From positions 2,046,001-2,110,000 of the forward strand of contig NZ_LT635455.1 of assembly GCF_900119915.1 (NCBI RefSeq): 64,000 nucleotides of DNA. Reading direction: 5' to 3'. Origin of the DNA: Olsenella timonensis. Its GTDB lineage: Bacteria; Actinomycetota; Coriobacteriia; Coriobacteriales; Atopobiaceae. The notes below the pieces were generated by a model. It was given only the letters and a program-made list of their open reading frames with translations. It made no database searches and was not told the DNA's origin. Both the position numbers and the translations under genes were made by a program. Shown piece by piece: positions 53,307 to 62,002 of this stretch (positions within the stretch are counted from its first letter, which is position 1; each line of letters opens with the position of its first letter).

Positions 53307-55465
53307 ATGCGCAGCGCCACGTCGTGGGCGGCCGTCTCCAACGCGTCGTCCAGCGGGGACAGCTCGACCGCGACCCCGCGGCGCGCGAGCGCCCGGGAGA
53401 TCAGCCAGTCGGTGACCCCGGGGTTCTTGGGCAGGACCGGGCCGTGCAGATACGTGCCGATGACGTTGTCATGCAGGACGCCCTCGCCGCCGTCCTCGCC
53501 GTTGTTGCCGGTGCCGGGGACGAGCGCGCGCCCGAGGGGCCTCTCGTCCGCGCCGAGGAGGGTCCTCCCGGCGTGGTTCTCAAAGCCGACGACGGGGACG
53601 TCGGACACGGGGGAGTCGACGGCGACGTTTCCGATCAGTCGCGTGCTGCCCGCCACGGTTTCCAGGTCGAGGATGTGCAGGCCCTCGACCCGCTCGTCGC
53701 CCATCATGTAGGCATGTCCCAGCAGCTGGTAGCCGCCGCAGATGGCGAGGAGGACCCCGCCGTCGGCCACGTAGGCGGCGAGCTGCTCGCGCTGCGCCCG
53801 CAGCTCGCGGCAGACCGCCAGCTGGTCGCGGTCGGCGCCCCCGCCGAGGAGCACGACGTCGGCGTCGGAGAGGTCGAGTCCCTGGCCCATGAGGACCTGG
53901 TCGACTCGAACGGGGATGCCTCGCCACGCGCACCGCTTGGCGAGCGAGGCGATGTTGCCGCCGTCGCCGTAGAGGTTGAGCGCGTCGGGGTAGAGGTGCA
54001 CGATGCGCAGGGGACGGTCGAGCCCGACGGAGGCGGGCGCCTCGCGCCGAGGCCTCGCCGCGCCCGGCCTGTTCCGAGCAGTCTGCTCGTTTGGACCCGA
54101 CCCCTTTGGCAGGCCCTGCAGGCGCTCGAGGTCGGCCACGACGGGCGGGAACGCCGTGTAGTTGGCGATCACGTGGAGCCTCTCGCCCCCGGGCAGGAGG
54201 GCGACGCCCCCCCCGACGTCGTCAACGAGCTCAATGGGAGCCCCGAGCTCGGCGTACTTCACGCGCACGGCCATGTCCTCGCGGCGCGTGCCGCCCACGC
54301 AAACGAGGCGCAGGTCGGAGAGGTCGCGCAGACGCTCGAGGTCGACGTCCCAGATCCACGAGACGTCGTGTCCGTCGGCGTCGTTGTCGTTCAGGAAGAG
54401 CGCGAGGTAGCGACCGTCCGCGGCCCGCACCTGCTGGACCATGCGGTTGAACCCCGTCGGGTTCTTCGCGAGGTTGGACACGACCGAGCGGCCGCCGTCG
54501 AGCGCGAAGACCTTTCCCCTGCCGCTCGCGGGCTCGTAGGCGTCGAGCACCTCCTGGAAGCGCGCGACGTCCCCGCCTGCGACGAGGAGCCCCGCGAGCG
54601 CCGCCATGACGTTGTAGACCATGTAGAGGCCGCTGTAGCGCGTGCGCACATGGTGGCGCACCGGTGCGGCGTCGCGGCGATCCTCTACGTCGAACTCAAA
54701 CCCGCCGCAGGTCAGACGTACGTTGACGGCCGCAAACGCCAGCTCTGGCCGGTGCCATCCGCACGACGGGCAGCGATACGCGCCGAGCTGCCCGTAGTGT
54801 ACGTACTCGTACGCCAGCCCCGTGTTGCAGCGAGCGCAGAAGCGGCTGTCCGAGATGCGGTCGGACTCGAGGTCGGTGGGCTCGTCGATGCCGAACGCCA
54901 GCGCGGCGTTGCCCACGCGGTCCGCGATCGCGGCGCACAGCGGGTCGTCCGCGTTGAAGACGAGCGACGTCCCCGGCGAGCGTCGCAGCGCCTCGGCGAT
55001 CACGTCCTGGGTGTGGTCGATCTCCCCGTAGCGGTCGAGCTGGTCGCGAAACAGGTTGAGAAGAACGAGCGCGTCCGGCCTCGCCGCGGGGAGCACGCGC
55101 ACGGTGTAGAGCTCGTCGCACTCGAAGCACCCCGCGCGCCCGTCGGCGCCTCGCCCGCCCGCTCCCGCCATGACCAGGGCCGTGGCGATGCCGGACTCCA
55201 TGTTGTTGCCGGCCCGGTTGCACACGACCTCCCGCCCGCCCGCGCCTAGCGCGTCGGCGAGAAGCCCGGTGGTGGTCGTCTTGCCGTTGGTCCCGGTGAC
55301 CACCACGCGCGGCGCCAGCCCGTCCGAGAGCTCGCCGACCAGCGCGGGGTCAACCCGCAGCGCCACGGCCCCCGGGACGTTGCCCCCGCCGCGGCGCGCC
55401 AGGTGGACGGTGCCCCAGTGCGCCAGCGTCCCGGCAAGGCGGGCGACCCTCGTGCGTGCCCTCAT
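53291..55465 (-). CDS. MurT-GatD fusion (lipid II isoglutaminyl synthase)
   Basis: A 724-residue single chain. Residues about 1-440 are a MurT-type Mur ligase: ATP loop GTNGKTTTTGLL, a Cys4 zinc ribbon (CARCNTGL and CPSCGW), and the C-terminal DUF1727 region. A 45-residue Arg/Pro-rich linker leads to a GatD-type class I glutamine amidotransferase (about 485-724) with nucleophile Cys in LLAICGGYQLLG and His in GTYLHGPVLPKNP. In most species MurT and GatD are separate proteins that amidate the D-Glu of lipid II. The fusion is continuous with no frame change. Diverges from queT; the region between has a TAATATTAG stretch. Confidence 0.9.
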   Translation of the reverse strand: MRARTRVARLAGTLAHWGTVHLARRGGGNVPGAVALRVDPALVGELSDGLAPRVVVTGTNGKTTTTGLLADALGAGGREVVCNRAGNNMESGIATALVMAGAGGRGADGRAGCFECDELYTVRVLPAARPDALVLLNLFRDQLDRYGEIDHTQDVIAEALRRSPGTSLVFNADDPLCAAIADRVGNAALAFGIDEPTDLESDRISDSRFCARCNTGLAYEYVHYGQLGAYRCPSCGWHRPELAFAAVNVRLTCGGFEFDVEDRRDAAPVRHHVRTRYSGLYMVYNVMAALAGLLVAGGDVARFQEVLDAYEPASGRGKVFALDGGRSVVSNLAKNPTGFNRMVQQVRAADGRYLALFLNDNDADGHDVSWIWDVDLERLRDLSDLRLVCVGGTRREDMAVRVKYAELGAPIELVDDVGGGVALLPGGERLHVIANYTAFPPVVADLERLQGLPKGSGPNEQTARNRPGAARPRREAPASVGLDRPLRIVHLYPDALNLYGDGGNIASLAKRCAWRGIPVRVDQVLMGQGLDLSDADVVLLGGGADRDQLAVCRELRAQREQLAAYVADGGVLLAICGGYQLLGHAYMMGDERVEGLHILDLETVAGSTRLIGNVAVDSPVSDVPVVGFENHAGRTLLGADERPLGRALVPGTGNNGEDGGEGVLHDNVIGTYLHGPVLPKNPGVTDWLISRALARRGVAVELSPLDDALETAAHDVALRIATRR

Positions 55466-55610
55466 GCGATTCCCCCGCTGCCCAGAGGCTGCCCGGGGAC
55501 CCCGCCCCTTCTGGGCAACCTCGCGTGATAGATGGGGGTAATATTAGCACGGCGGTCGCCCGGCCCGTCCGCGCCCGCCACTCACGCATGGCGTCAACAG
55601 GAGGTCCTTC

Positions 55611-56258
55611 TTGCTGCAACCTGGCACCACCGCATCCGCCGCGCCCGTCGAGCGCGCCCGCCGCGTCGCGCGCGTCGGCATGGTCGCCGCCCTCTACGCG
55701 GCCCTCACCCTCGTGTCGCTGCTCTTCCTCGGCAGCCTCGCCTGGGGTCCCGTACAGTTTCGCGTGTCGGAGGCCGTCTGCGTCCTGGCGCTGCTCACCT
55801 CGGACGCGGTGCCCGGCCTGGCGCTGGGGTGCGTGATCGCCAACCTCGCCAACATCGTGCTCTCCGGCACCGGCATGCTCGGGATGCTCGACGTCGTCTT
55901 CGGCAGCCTGGCAACGGCGCTCGGCGCCTGGTTCACCTGGCGCAACCGCCGTCGCCCCACGCTCGCCCTTCTCGGCCCGGTCATCGCCAACGCGGTCATC
56001 GTCCCGGCGTACCTGCCGCTCATGCTGCAGGGCATCGGCTTCTACACCATCCCGTTCACCACCATCGCCCTCGACGGCGCCTACCCGGCGATGTACGCCT
56101 TCGGCCTGCTCGCCACCGGCGCGGGCGAGGCCGTGGTCATGTACGCGCTGGGCATGCCCCTCTATCGGGCGCTGCTGCGCACCCCGGTTGCCCGCAGCCT
56201 CGGCGCGGACGACCCGGCCGAGAGGCGCCCCCGTCCCGCGCCCGCTCAGAGGGGCTAG
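55611..56258 (+). CDS. queT: QueT-family queuosine-precursor ECF transporter S component
   Basis: A 215-residue protein with about six membrane helices. The blocks AALYAALTLVSLLFLGSLAW and QFRVSEAVCVLALL are typical of QueT (COG4708). The family is thought to be the substrate-binding part of an ECF importer for preQ0/preQ1. The TTG start lies six bases after AGGAGGT. I looked for a preQ1 aptamer upstream and did not see one; the 145-bp gap holds a GCCCAGA/TCTGGGC hairpin. gluQRS elsewhere in the window points to tRNA queuosine use. Confidence 0.82.
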   Translation: MLQPGTTASAAPVERARRVARVGMVAALYAALTLVSLLFLGSLAWGPVQFRVSEAVCVLALLTSDAVPGLALGCVIANLANIVLSGTGMLGMLDVVFGSLATALGAWFTWRNRRRPTLALLGPVIANAVIVPAYLPLMLQGIGFYTIPFTTIALDGAYPAMYAFGLLATGAGEAVVMYALGMPLYRALLRTPVARSLGADDPAERRPRPAPAQRG

Positions 56259-56261
56259 CGC

Positions 56262-57572
56262 TTGAACCCCGTCGTCGTCATCCCCTCCTACTGGGACCGC
56301 AGCGCGCGTCCCGGCGCCCTCGGCGAGCGCGGCGTGTACGACTACACCACGCCGATCGACAAGCCCCTCCCCGAGCTGGAGGTCTGCCTGTCGTCGCTCG
56401 AGCGCGTGAGCGGCGTCCTGCGCGTCGTCGTGCTCGTGGTGGCCCCCGCGGGCTGCGAGGAGGCGGCGCGCGCCCGCGTGAACGCCATATGCCGCGCCCA
56501 CGCCGACCTCAACCCGCTCGTCGTCGGCTCGCAGGAGGCGGCGCACGTGGAGCGCGCGGTGGGGCGCGTCGCGCACCACGTCACGGGGGAGACGGTCGCG
56601 CTGCGCGGCTACGGCGCGATCCGCAACATGGGGCTCGCCGTCGCCGCCGTGCTCGGCCACGACGTGGTGGTCTTTCTCGACGACGACGAGGTGGCGACCG
56701 AGGGGGACTTCCTCACCAAGGCGGTCTGGGGCCTGGGCTCGCTCACGCGCCAGAACCTGCAGGTGCTGGTCAAGAGCGGCTTCTTCGTCGACGAGCTCGG
56801 CAGCCCCTACGCCGAGCCGTCCGGCGAGTGGAGCGAGAAGTACTGGTCGAAGGCGGCCGACTTCAACCGCGTGATGGAGCGCGCCCAGACGAGCTCCTCG
56901 CGCATCACGCGCTCCAACCACCTGTGCGGCGGATGCTGCGCGCTGCACGCCGCCGCCTTCTCGAAGGTGCCCTTCGACCCCTACATCACGCGCGGCGAGG
57001 ATCTGGACTACGTGCTCGACCTGCGCGCCAACGGCATGGACGTGTGGTTTGACAACGAGTGGTACGTCCAGGCAAACCCGCCCGAGGAGATGGCCGGGGC
57101 GCCGTCGGTGTTCATGCAGGACGTGCATCGCTGGCTCTACGAGTACCGAAAGCTCGACGCCATGAACGCGCGGCGCGACCTGCGCACGATCACGCCCGAG
57201 TCGCTCATGCCCTACCCGGCGCCGTGGCTGTTCCCGGGCGTGCGCCGCCGCGTGTTCCGCACGGCGCTGCGCCGCTTCATCACCGGACCCGATCGCATCG
57301 CCTACCTGCGCATCCTCACACGGGGGCGCTACGACGCCGACCGGTTCGCGCGCTCGGCGAGCTCGCGGTACCTCTCGTTCGCGATGGTCTGGCCCACGAT
57401 CGTCTCGGCGCTGTGGGGGGACCGGGTGATCTCCTCCGCGATTCTGCGCACGGGGCAGGTGGCGCCGTCCGCGCCCGTGGTGCCGGCGGCCGCCCCTCCG
57501 GAGGGGGCGGACCCGCTCGCCGACACGGGGGCGTTTCCGGTTCAGACCCCCACCCAGGGAGGGGGTCGGTGA
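56262..57572 (+). CDS. Glycosyltransferase-like protein (GT-A/GT2 fold)
   Basis: A 436-residue protein. The GT-A nucleotide-sugar site appears as VVVFLDDDEVATEGDF (DDD metal motif) near residue 140; ITRGEDLDYVLDLRANGMDV is the ED-type acceptor region. VVVIPSYWDRS opens the domain. The C-terminal 60 residues are Pro/Ala-rich. The TTG start follows GAGGGGC, three bases after queT. The stop overlaps the sensor kinase start. It may modify a wall or capsule polymer; substrate unknown. Confidence 0.7.
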   Translation: MNPVVVIPSYWDRSARPGALGERGVYDYTTPIDKPLPELEVCLSSLERVSGVLRVVVLVVAPAGCEEAARARVNAICRAHADLNPLVVGSQEAAHVERAVGRVAHHVTGETVALRGYGAIRNMGLAVAAVLGHDVVVFLDDDEVATEGDFLTKAVWGLGSLTRQNLQVLVKSGFFVDELGSPYAEPSGEWSEKYWSKAADFNRVMERAQTSSSRITRSNHLCGGCCALHAAAFSKVPFDPYITRGEDLDYVLDLRANGMDVWFDNEWYVQANPPEEMAGAPSVFMQDVHRWLYEYRKLDAMNARRDLRTITPESLMPYPAPWLFPGVRRRVFRTALRRFITGPDRIAYLRILTRGRYDADRFARSASSRYLSFAMVWPTIVSALWGDRVISSAILRTGQVAPSAPVVPAAAPPEGADPLADTGAFPVQTPTQGGGR

Positions 57573-58927
57573 TGGCGTCGCGCAGCCGGCTCTCGGGATG
57601 GGTCGCGGGGGCGGTGCTCGTCGCATGCGCCGTCGTGCTCTCGGTGGCCCTGGTCAGAAGCGTGAGCGACGGTCTGATGGCGGCGGCCATGCTGGTGGGC
57701 TGCGGCTTCGCCGCGGTGATCGTCCTCGGTGGCGCGGTGAGCCTCTCGCCCGATGACACGCGCTCCGAGGCGACCGAGCGCACGCTGCGCGTGGCAACGG
57801 GGACGCTCGCCCACCTCCACGGCGGCCTCACCGAGGAGAACGCCCGCGCGATCTGCGCGCTGCTGCTCCCCGAGACGAGCGCCGTCGGCATTGCGATCAC
57901 CGACGTCACCAGGGTTCTCGCGCTCGAGGGCCCGGTCCGCACGCCCTTCGTCCCGGGCACGCCCAACGCCAAGCCCACCCTCGAGGTGCTCGAGAGCAGG
58001 CGTATGGAGACGTTCGTCTCGGTCGACCAGGAGAGCCAGGACGTGCGGCACTTCTCGATCGGGCGCCGCCGCGACGGCCACCTCTTCGGCGTGATCGTGC
58101 CCCTGCTCGTCCAGGAGCGCGCGATCGGAACGATCAAGTTCTACTACCGTCGCGACCTCGACATCGACCGGACCCAGCTCGCCATCGCCGAGGGCCTGGG
58201 GTCGCTCCTCTCCACGCAGCTCTCCTCCTACGAGCTGGACCGTCAGGCCGAGCTCACCGCCCGTGCGGAGGTCAAGGCCCTCCAGGCGCAGATCAACCCG
58301 CACTTCCTCTTCAACACGCTCAACACGATTGCGTCGTTCACGCGCACCAACCCCACCAAGGCGCGCGACCTGCTCCGTGAGTTCTCGACGTTCTATCGCC
58401 GCACCCTGGAGAGCTCGGAGAAGACGCTCATCTCGCTGTCGCAGGAGCTCGAGCAGACGCGCCGCTACCTCAAGATAGAGAAGGCCCGCTTCGGCGAGGA
58501 CCGCATCGTGGAGACCGAGCACGTCGAGGGGGGCTGCGGCGAGCTGCCGGTGCCGTCGTTCCTGGTCCAGCCCATCGTGGAGAACGCCGTGCGCCATGCC
58601 ATGCGCGACGAGGGCGCCCTCAACATTGACATACAGGTCGCGACCGACGGTGATGATATTCTTATAGCCGTGGTCGACGACGGCCTCGGCATGGACAAGG
58701 CGGTCGCCGACCGGCTGCTCGCCGCGGCGACGGAGCCGCGCGCGCCCTCCGCCCCCGACCAGGGGACGGGCATGGCGCTGCGCAACGTCGCGGACCGCCT
58801 CGAGCGCTTCTTCGGCGTCGGGTCCGGCGTGGAGATCGTCTCGAAGCCGGGCGAGGGCACGTGCGTCACCCTGAGGCTCGCGGGTGGCAGGAGGAGGCTC
58901 GTGGCGCTCCGGCACGAGGGCGAGTAA
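57572..58927 (+). CDS. LytS/YehU-type sensor histidine kinase
   Basis: A 451-residue kinase. Two membrane helices (about residues 10-30 and 36-56) are followed by a GAF-like domain (about 75-215), then the His-kinase domain of the LytS family with phospho-His in LQAQINPHFLFNTLNTIASF. The ATPase part has PIVENAVRHAM and DDGLGM with GTGMALRNVADRL. The GAF block resembles regulators that sense small ligands. It overlaps the glycosyltransferase by one codon position (TGATG) and is followed by a LytTR regulator. Confidence 0.93.
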   Translation: MASRSRLSGWVAGAVLVACAVVLSVALVRSVSDGLMAAAMLVGCGFAAVIVLGGAVSLSPDDTRSEATERTLRVATGTLAHLHGGLTEENARAICALLLPETSAVGIAITDVTRVLALEGPVRTPFVPGTPNAKPTLEVLESRRMETFVSVDQESQDVRHFSIGRRRDGHLFGVIVPLLVQERAIGTIKFYYRRDLDIDRTQLAIAEGLGSLLSTQLSSYELDRQAELTARAEVKALQAQINPHFLFNTLNTIASFTRTNPTKARDLLREFSTFYRRTLESSEKTLISLSQELEQTRRYLKIEKARFGEDRIVETEHVEGGCGELPVPSFLVQPIVENAVRHAMRDEGALNIDIQVATDGDDILIAVVDDGLGMDKAVADRLLAAATEPRAPSAPDQGTGMALRNVADRLERFFGVGSGVEIVSKPGEGTCVTLRLAGGRRRLVALRHEGE

Positions 58928-58973
58928 GATGGACCTGGCCGCATCCGGCCTGGGAGGACGAAGGGAACCGCAC

Positions 58974-59690
58974 ATGCGCGCGATGATTGTTGACGACGAG
59001 GCGCCCGCCCGCTCCGAGCTGCACTACCTGCTCGACGAGACGGGGAGGATCGAGTCGGTCACGGAGGCATCCAGCGCCCGCGAGGCCGTCGAGAAGCTGA
59101 TGGAGGCCAAGGCCGACGTCATGTTCCTCGACATCCAGATGCCCAAGACGTCCGGCATGCAGCTCGCCGAGGCGCTCCACAAGCTCAAGAACCCGCCCGC
59201 GGTCGTCTTCGTCACCGCCTACAGCGAGTACGCGCTCGAGGCGTTCGAGGTCGACGCGATCGACTACCTCATGAAGCCCGTCGACCCCGAGCGCCTCAAC
59301 CAGGCCCTCGACAAGGTGCAGGCGCGCTCCAAGCCCCAGGCCCAGAGCCACTCCTCCGTTGAGCGCATCCCCGTCGTCAAGAGCGGCCGCAAGGTGCTCG
59401 TCCCGATCGACCAGATCCGCTACATCGAGGCCAAGGACGACTACTCCTGCATCTACACCGACACCGACCGCTTCCTCTCCACGATCTCGCTTGCCAAGCT
59501 CGAGCAGAAGCTCGCCCCGCACGGCTTCTTCCGCGTGCACCGCGGCTACATCGTGAACCTCGAGTACGTCGAGGACGTCGAGGTCATCTCCTCCGGCATC
59601 CTCCAGCTCGGCGTCAACGGCATCGAGGGCAAGAAGATCTCGGTCTCTCGTCGCCGCGTCGTCGCGCTCAAGCGCGCGCTCGGCCTCTAG
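58974..59690 (+). CDS. LytTR-family response regulator
   Basis: A 238-residue regulator. The receiver has AMIVDDEAPARSEL and the phospho-Asp in ADVMFLDIQMPK, with Lys in YLMKPVDPERL. The C-terminal LytTR DNA-binding domain (about 135-238) has IRYIEAKDDYSCIYT and FFRVHRGYIVNLEYVEDV. It is the partner of the LytS-type kinase upstream. Pairs of this type commonly control wall hydrolysis or carbon uptake. The start was chosen after AAGGGAACC; in-frame starts exist at 58884 and 58929. Confidence 0.95.
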   Translation: MRAMIVDDEAPARSELHYLLDETGRIESVTEASSAREAVEKLMEAKADVMFLDIQMPKTSGMQLAEALHKLKNPPAVVFVTAYSEYALEAFEVDAIDYLMKPVDPERLNQALDKVQARSKPQAQSHSSVERIPVVKSGRKVLVPIDQIRYIEAKDDYSCIYTDTDRFLSTISLAKLEQKLAPHGFFRVHRGYIVNLEYVEDVEVISSGILQLGVNGIEGKKISVSRRRVVALKRALGL

Positions 59691-59702
59691 GCGGGGGCGC
59701 GC

Positions 59703-60164
59703 GTGGCCGCACGGCGCTTCGACATCATCTCCGACACGCACGGGTTCCTGTCGCCCGAGCTGCTCTCCGAGCTGGCCGGCGCCGACGTCATCGTGCATGC
59801 GGGGGACATCTGCTCCGCCTCCGACCTCCGCACGCTGGAGGCCGTCGCCCCGGTGAGGCTGGCCCTCGGCAACAACGACTGGGCCTACGACTACGGCCCC
59901 CAGGTGAGGGAGCGCGTCGTGTTTCTCGGCGGTGGGCTCAAGTGGCAGGTCACGCACTACCGGCGTCGTCTCAACCTGCAGATGTGCGACGTCGCGGTCT
60001 TTGGGCACACGCACACGCCCGTCCTCGAGCGCGACGAGTGGACGGGAACGCTGGTCATGAACCCCGGCAGCCCCACCTACCCGCGACGCTCCAAGCCCTC
60101 GATGGGCCGCATCTACGTGGAGGACGGTAAGGTCGTCGACGCGCAGATCATCGCGCTGGGGTAG
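59703..60164 (+). CDS. YfcE/MJ0936-family metallophosphoesterase
   Basis: A 153-residue calcineurin-like phosphoesterase. The metal site is read as ISDTHGFL, HAGDICS, LGNND, and FGHTHTPVL. Small members of this family hydrolyse phosphodiesters; the natural substrate is unknown. A GTG start lies 12 bp after the LytTR stop. Confidence 0.9.
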   Translation: MAARRFDIISDTHGFLSPELLSELAGADVIVHAGDICSASDLRTLEAVAPVRLALGNNDWAYDYGPQVRERVVFLGGGLKWQVTHYRRRLNLQMCDVAVFGHTHTPVLERDEWTGTLVMNPGSPTYPRRSKPSMGRIYVEDGKVVDAQIIALG

Positions 60165-60185
60165 CGCCGGCGGCCTTGCCGGACC

Positions 60186-60887
60186 TCAGGCGTCGTCCCC
60201 GCGGGGCGCGTCCACCGCGACGAAGGTCGGCGCCACCACGCGCGTGTAGAAGACCAGCCACACGAGCGACACGCAGAAGCCCGCCAGCACGTCCGAGGCG
60301 TAGTGGACGCCCAGATAGATGCGGCTCACGCCCACCATCACGATCACGAGGCCAAACGCGACGCACCACACCACGCGCATGACGTCGCGGCGGTGGTAGC
60401 GCCAGACCATCCAGATGAGCAGGCCGAAGAACGCCATCGCCACCATCGAGTGACCGGAGGGGAAGCTGTAGCCGGACTCGGATATGAGGCGGAACCCGTC
60501 TGGGCGCGGGCGCTGCACCAGGTACTTGAGCACCGTGTTGAGCGCCACCACGCACACCAGGTTCACCGCCACGCACCAGCCCGGCGCCTTGCCCGGCGCG
60601 AGGGCGGCGATCACGGCGGCCATCACGGCGAGCACGACCACCGACGCCAGAGACGTGAACGCCTCCATGACCGGAGTGAGCGCGTCGGAGCGCAGGTGCT
60701 CGACGAAGAGCTGGTAGGCAAGGGTGTCGAGTCGCAGTATCTCGCCCTCGGCGACCTCTCCCAGCAGCCACACGAACAGCAGCGCGGCGCCGAGAAGGAC
60801 GACGACCAGCGGGTTCTCCCTGAGAAGGCCCAGGGAGCCGCGCGCGACCTCGCGGGCCCCCTGGGCAAGCTCCTGGCGGCGGGTCAT
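60186..60887 (-). CDS. PAP2-family membrane phosphatase
   Basis: A 233-residue protein with about six membrane helices. The PAP2 motifs are complete: KYLVQRPRP, PSGHS and SRIYLGVHYASD. It may dephosphorylate undecaprenyl diphosphate, recycling the wall lipid carrier, or act on phosphatidic acid or PG-phosphate. It starts three bases after the thioredoxin stop on the same strand, so both are cotranscribed. Confidence 0.92.
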   Translation of the reverse strand: MTRRQELAQGAREVARGSLGLLRENPLVVVLLGAALLFVWLLGEVAEGEILRLDTLAYQLFVEHLRSDALTPVMEAFTSLASVVVLAVMAAVIAALAPGKAPGWCVAVNLVCVVALNTVLKYLVQRPRPDGFRLISESGYSFPSGHSMVAMAFFGLLIWMVWRYHRRDVMRVVWCVAFGLVIVMVGVSRIYLGVHYASDVLAGFCVSLVWLVFYTRVVAPTFVAVDAPRGDDA

Positions 60888-60889
60888 GT

Positions 60890-61207
60890 CTAGAGGTGCG
60901 CCTCGAGCTCGCTCACGAGCGCGGGCTTGGGCATGTTGCCGACCATGGTGTGGACGGGCCTGCCGTCCTTGATGAGGATCAGCGTGGGGATGGAGACGAT
61001 GCCAAAGCGGGTGGCGAGCTCCGCCTCCTCGTCGACGTTGGCCTTGTAGACCGTGAGACGGTCGGCCATCTCCTGGGAGATCTGGTCGATGACGGGGCCG
61101 AGCGCGCGGCACGGGCCGCACCACGACGCCCAGAAGTCAACGAGGACGGGCTTGTCCGCACCGGCGATGACGGAGTCGAACTCGGCGCTGGTGATTGCCT
61201 TGGCCAT
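60890..61207 (-). CDS. trxA: Thioredoxin
   Basis: A 105-residue thioredoxin with the active site WASWCGPCRAL (Cys30, Cys33) and cis-Pro in VSIPTLIL. Reduces cytoplasmic disulfides. AAGGAGGAG precedes the ATG. It is the first gene of a two-gene unit with the PAP2 phosphatase. Confidence 0.97.
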   Translation of the reverse strand: MAKAITSAEFDSVIAGADKPVLVDFWASWCGPCRALGPVIDQISQEMADRLTVYKANVDEEAELATRFGIVSIPTLILIKDGRPVHTMVGNMPKPALVSELEAHL

Positions 61208-61367
61208 GGGGCTCCTCCTTGGTCGGAATCTCTGCTTGGTGGGCTTATGCCCGGATTACACTTGTCCTAACGCAGGAAGCGAAAAATGATGCAAAGCTGG
61301 TGTCATTTATCGGCGCGAGGGGCGCGGGACGCGGCCGCCCCCTCCGAGCGAGCGTCTGGGGGACGGC

Positions 61368-61922
61368 ATGGCGAGCGAGCGGGACGCGCGCAGGCGCGCG
61401 TGCGTGGACAAGGCGGCGGCGGAGATAGACGCGCTGGCGGCGCGCGGCGTGCGCTCCGGCGGCAACGCGTTCTCCGCGGTTCTTCTCGTCAAGGGGGAGC
61501 TCTCCGAGGCCGAGAGGCGCGGCGAGCCCCCGCTCTCCGGCGCCGACGGCACGGCGCTCAGGGCGTCGCTCGCGCGTCTTGGCTACGCGCCCGAGGACTG
61601 GGAGTGGCTGCTCGCCGTGGACGCCGCCGGCGAGCCGCTCGACGCGGCGCTCGCGCGCGAGGCCGTCGCCGCGCTCGACCCCGCGACGCTCGTCTGCTGC
61701 GACGAGGCGGCGTGCGCGCTCGTGCGCGAGGCCTATGCGGACGACCTCGCCCTTCTCGACCGCCTGGAGGAGGCCATGCTCGCCCCCGGGGCGCTCGCCC
61801 ACGTTTGCGGCATGCGCGTGCTCAATCTGGGGGGCTTCGAGGCGGCCCTCTCCGACGCGCGCGAGAAGCAGGTCATGTGGGCGCGCCTCAAGCAGATTCC
61901 GCCGCTCGGCGAGCCGTTCTAG
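61368..61922 (+). CDS. Conserved hypothetical protein, possibly of the uracil-DNA glycosylase fold
   Basis: A 184-residue acidic, Ala-rich soluble protein. The stretch [20 protein letters not shown], then [15 protein letters not shown], faintly recalls the motif-1 region of uracil-DNA glycosylase-like proteins (GExPG...G.PF.G..G..L...L...G). However the catalytic residues cannot be recognised, so this is weak. It ends 80 bp before pgi. Function unknown. Confidence 0.6.
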   Translation: MASERDARRRACVDKAAAEIDALAARGVRSGGNAFSAVLLVKGELSEAERRGEPPLSGADGTALRASLARLGYAPEDWEWLLAVDAAGEPLDAALAREAVAALDPATLVCCDEAACALVREAYADDLALLDRLEEAMLAPGALAHVCGMRVLNLGGFEAALSDAREKQVMWARLKQIPPLGEPF

Positions 61923-62002
61923 CGCTCGTGCCGGCCCCGTCGTTCCCGACCTGCCGGGGCGCTATCATTGGGTCAACTGTCGCTTCGCGGAAGGAGTCGC
62001 CC

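Noticed and set aside
55466-55610. preQ1 riboswitch before queT
   Set aside because: I found a GCCCAGA/TCTGGGC hairpin but no preQ1-I or preQ1-II pattern; the hairpin may serve the divergent gene.
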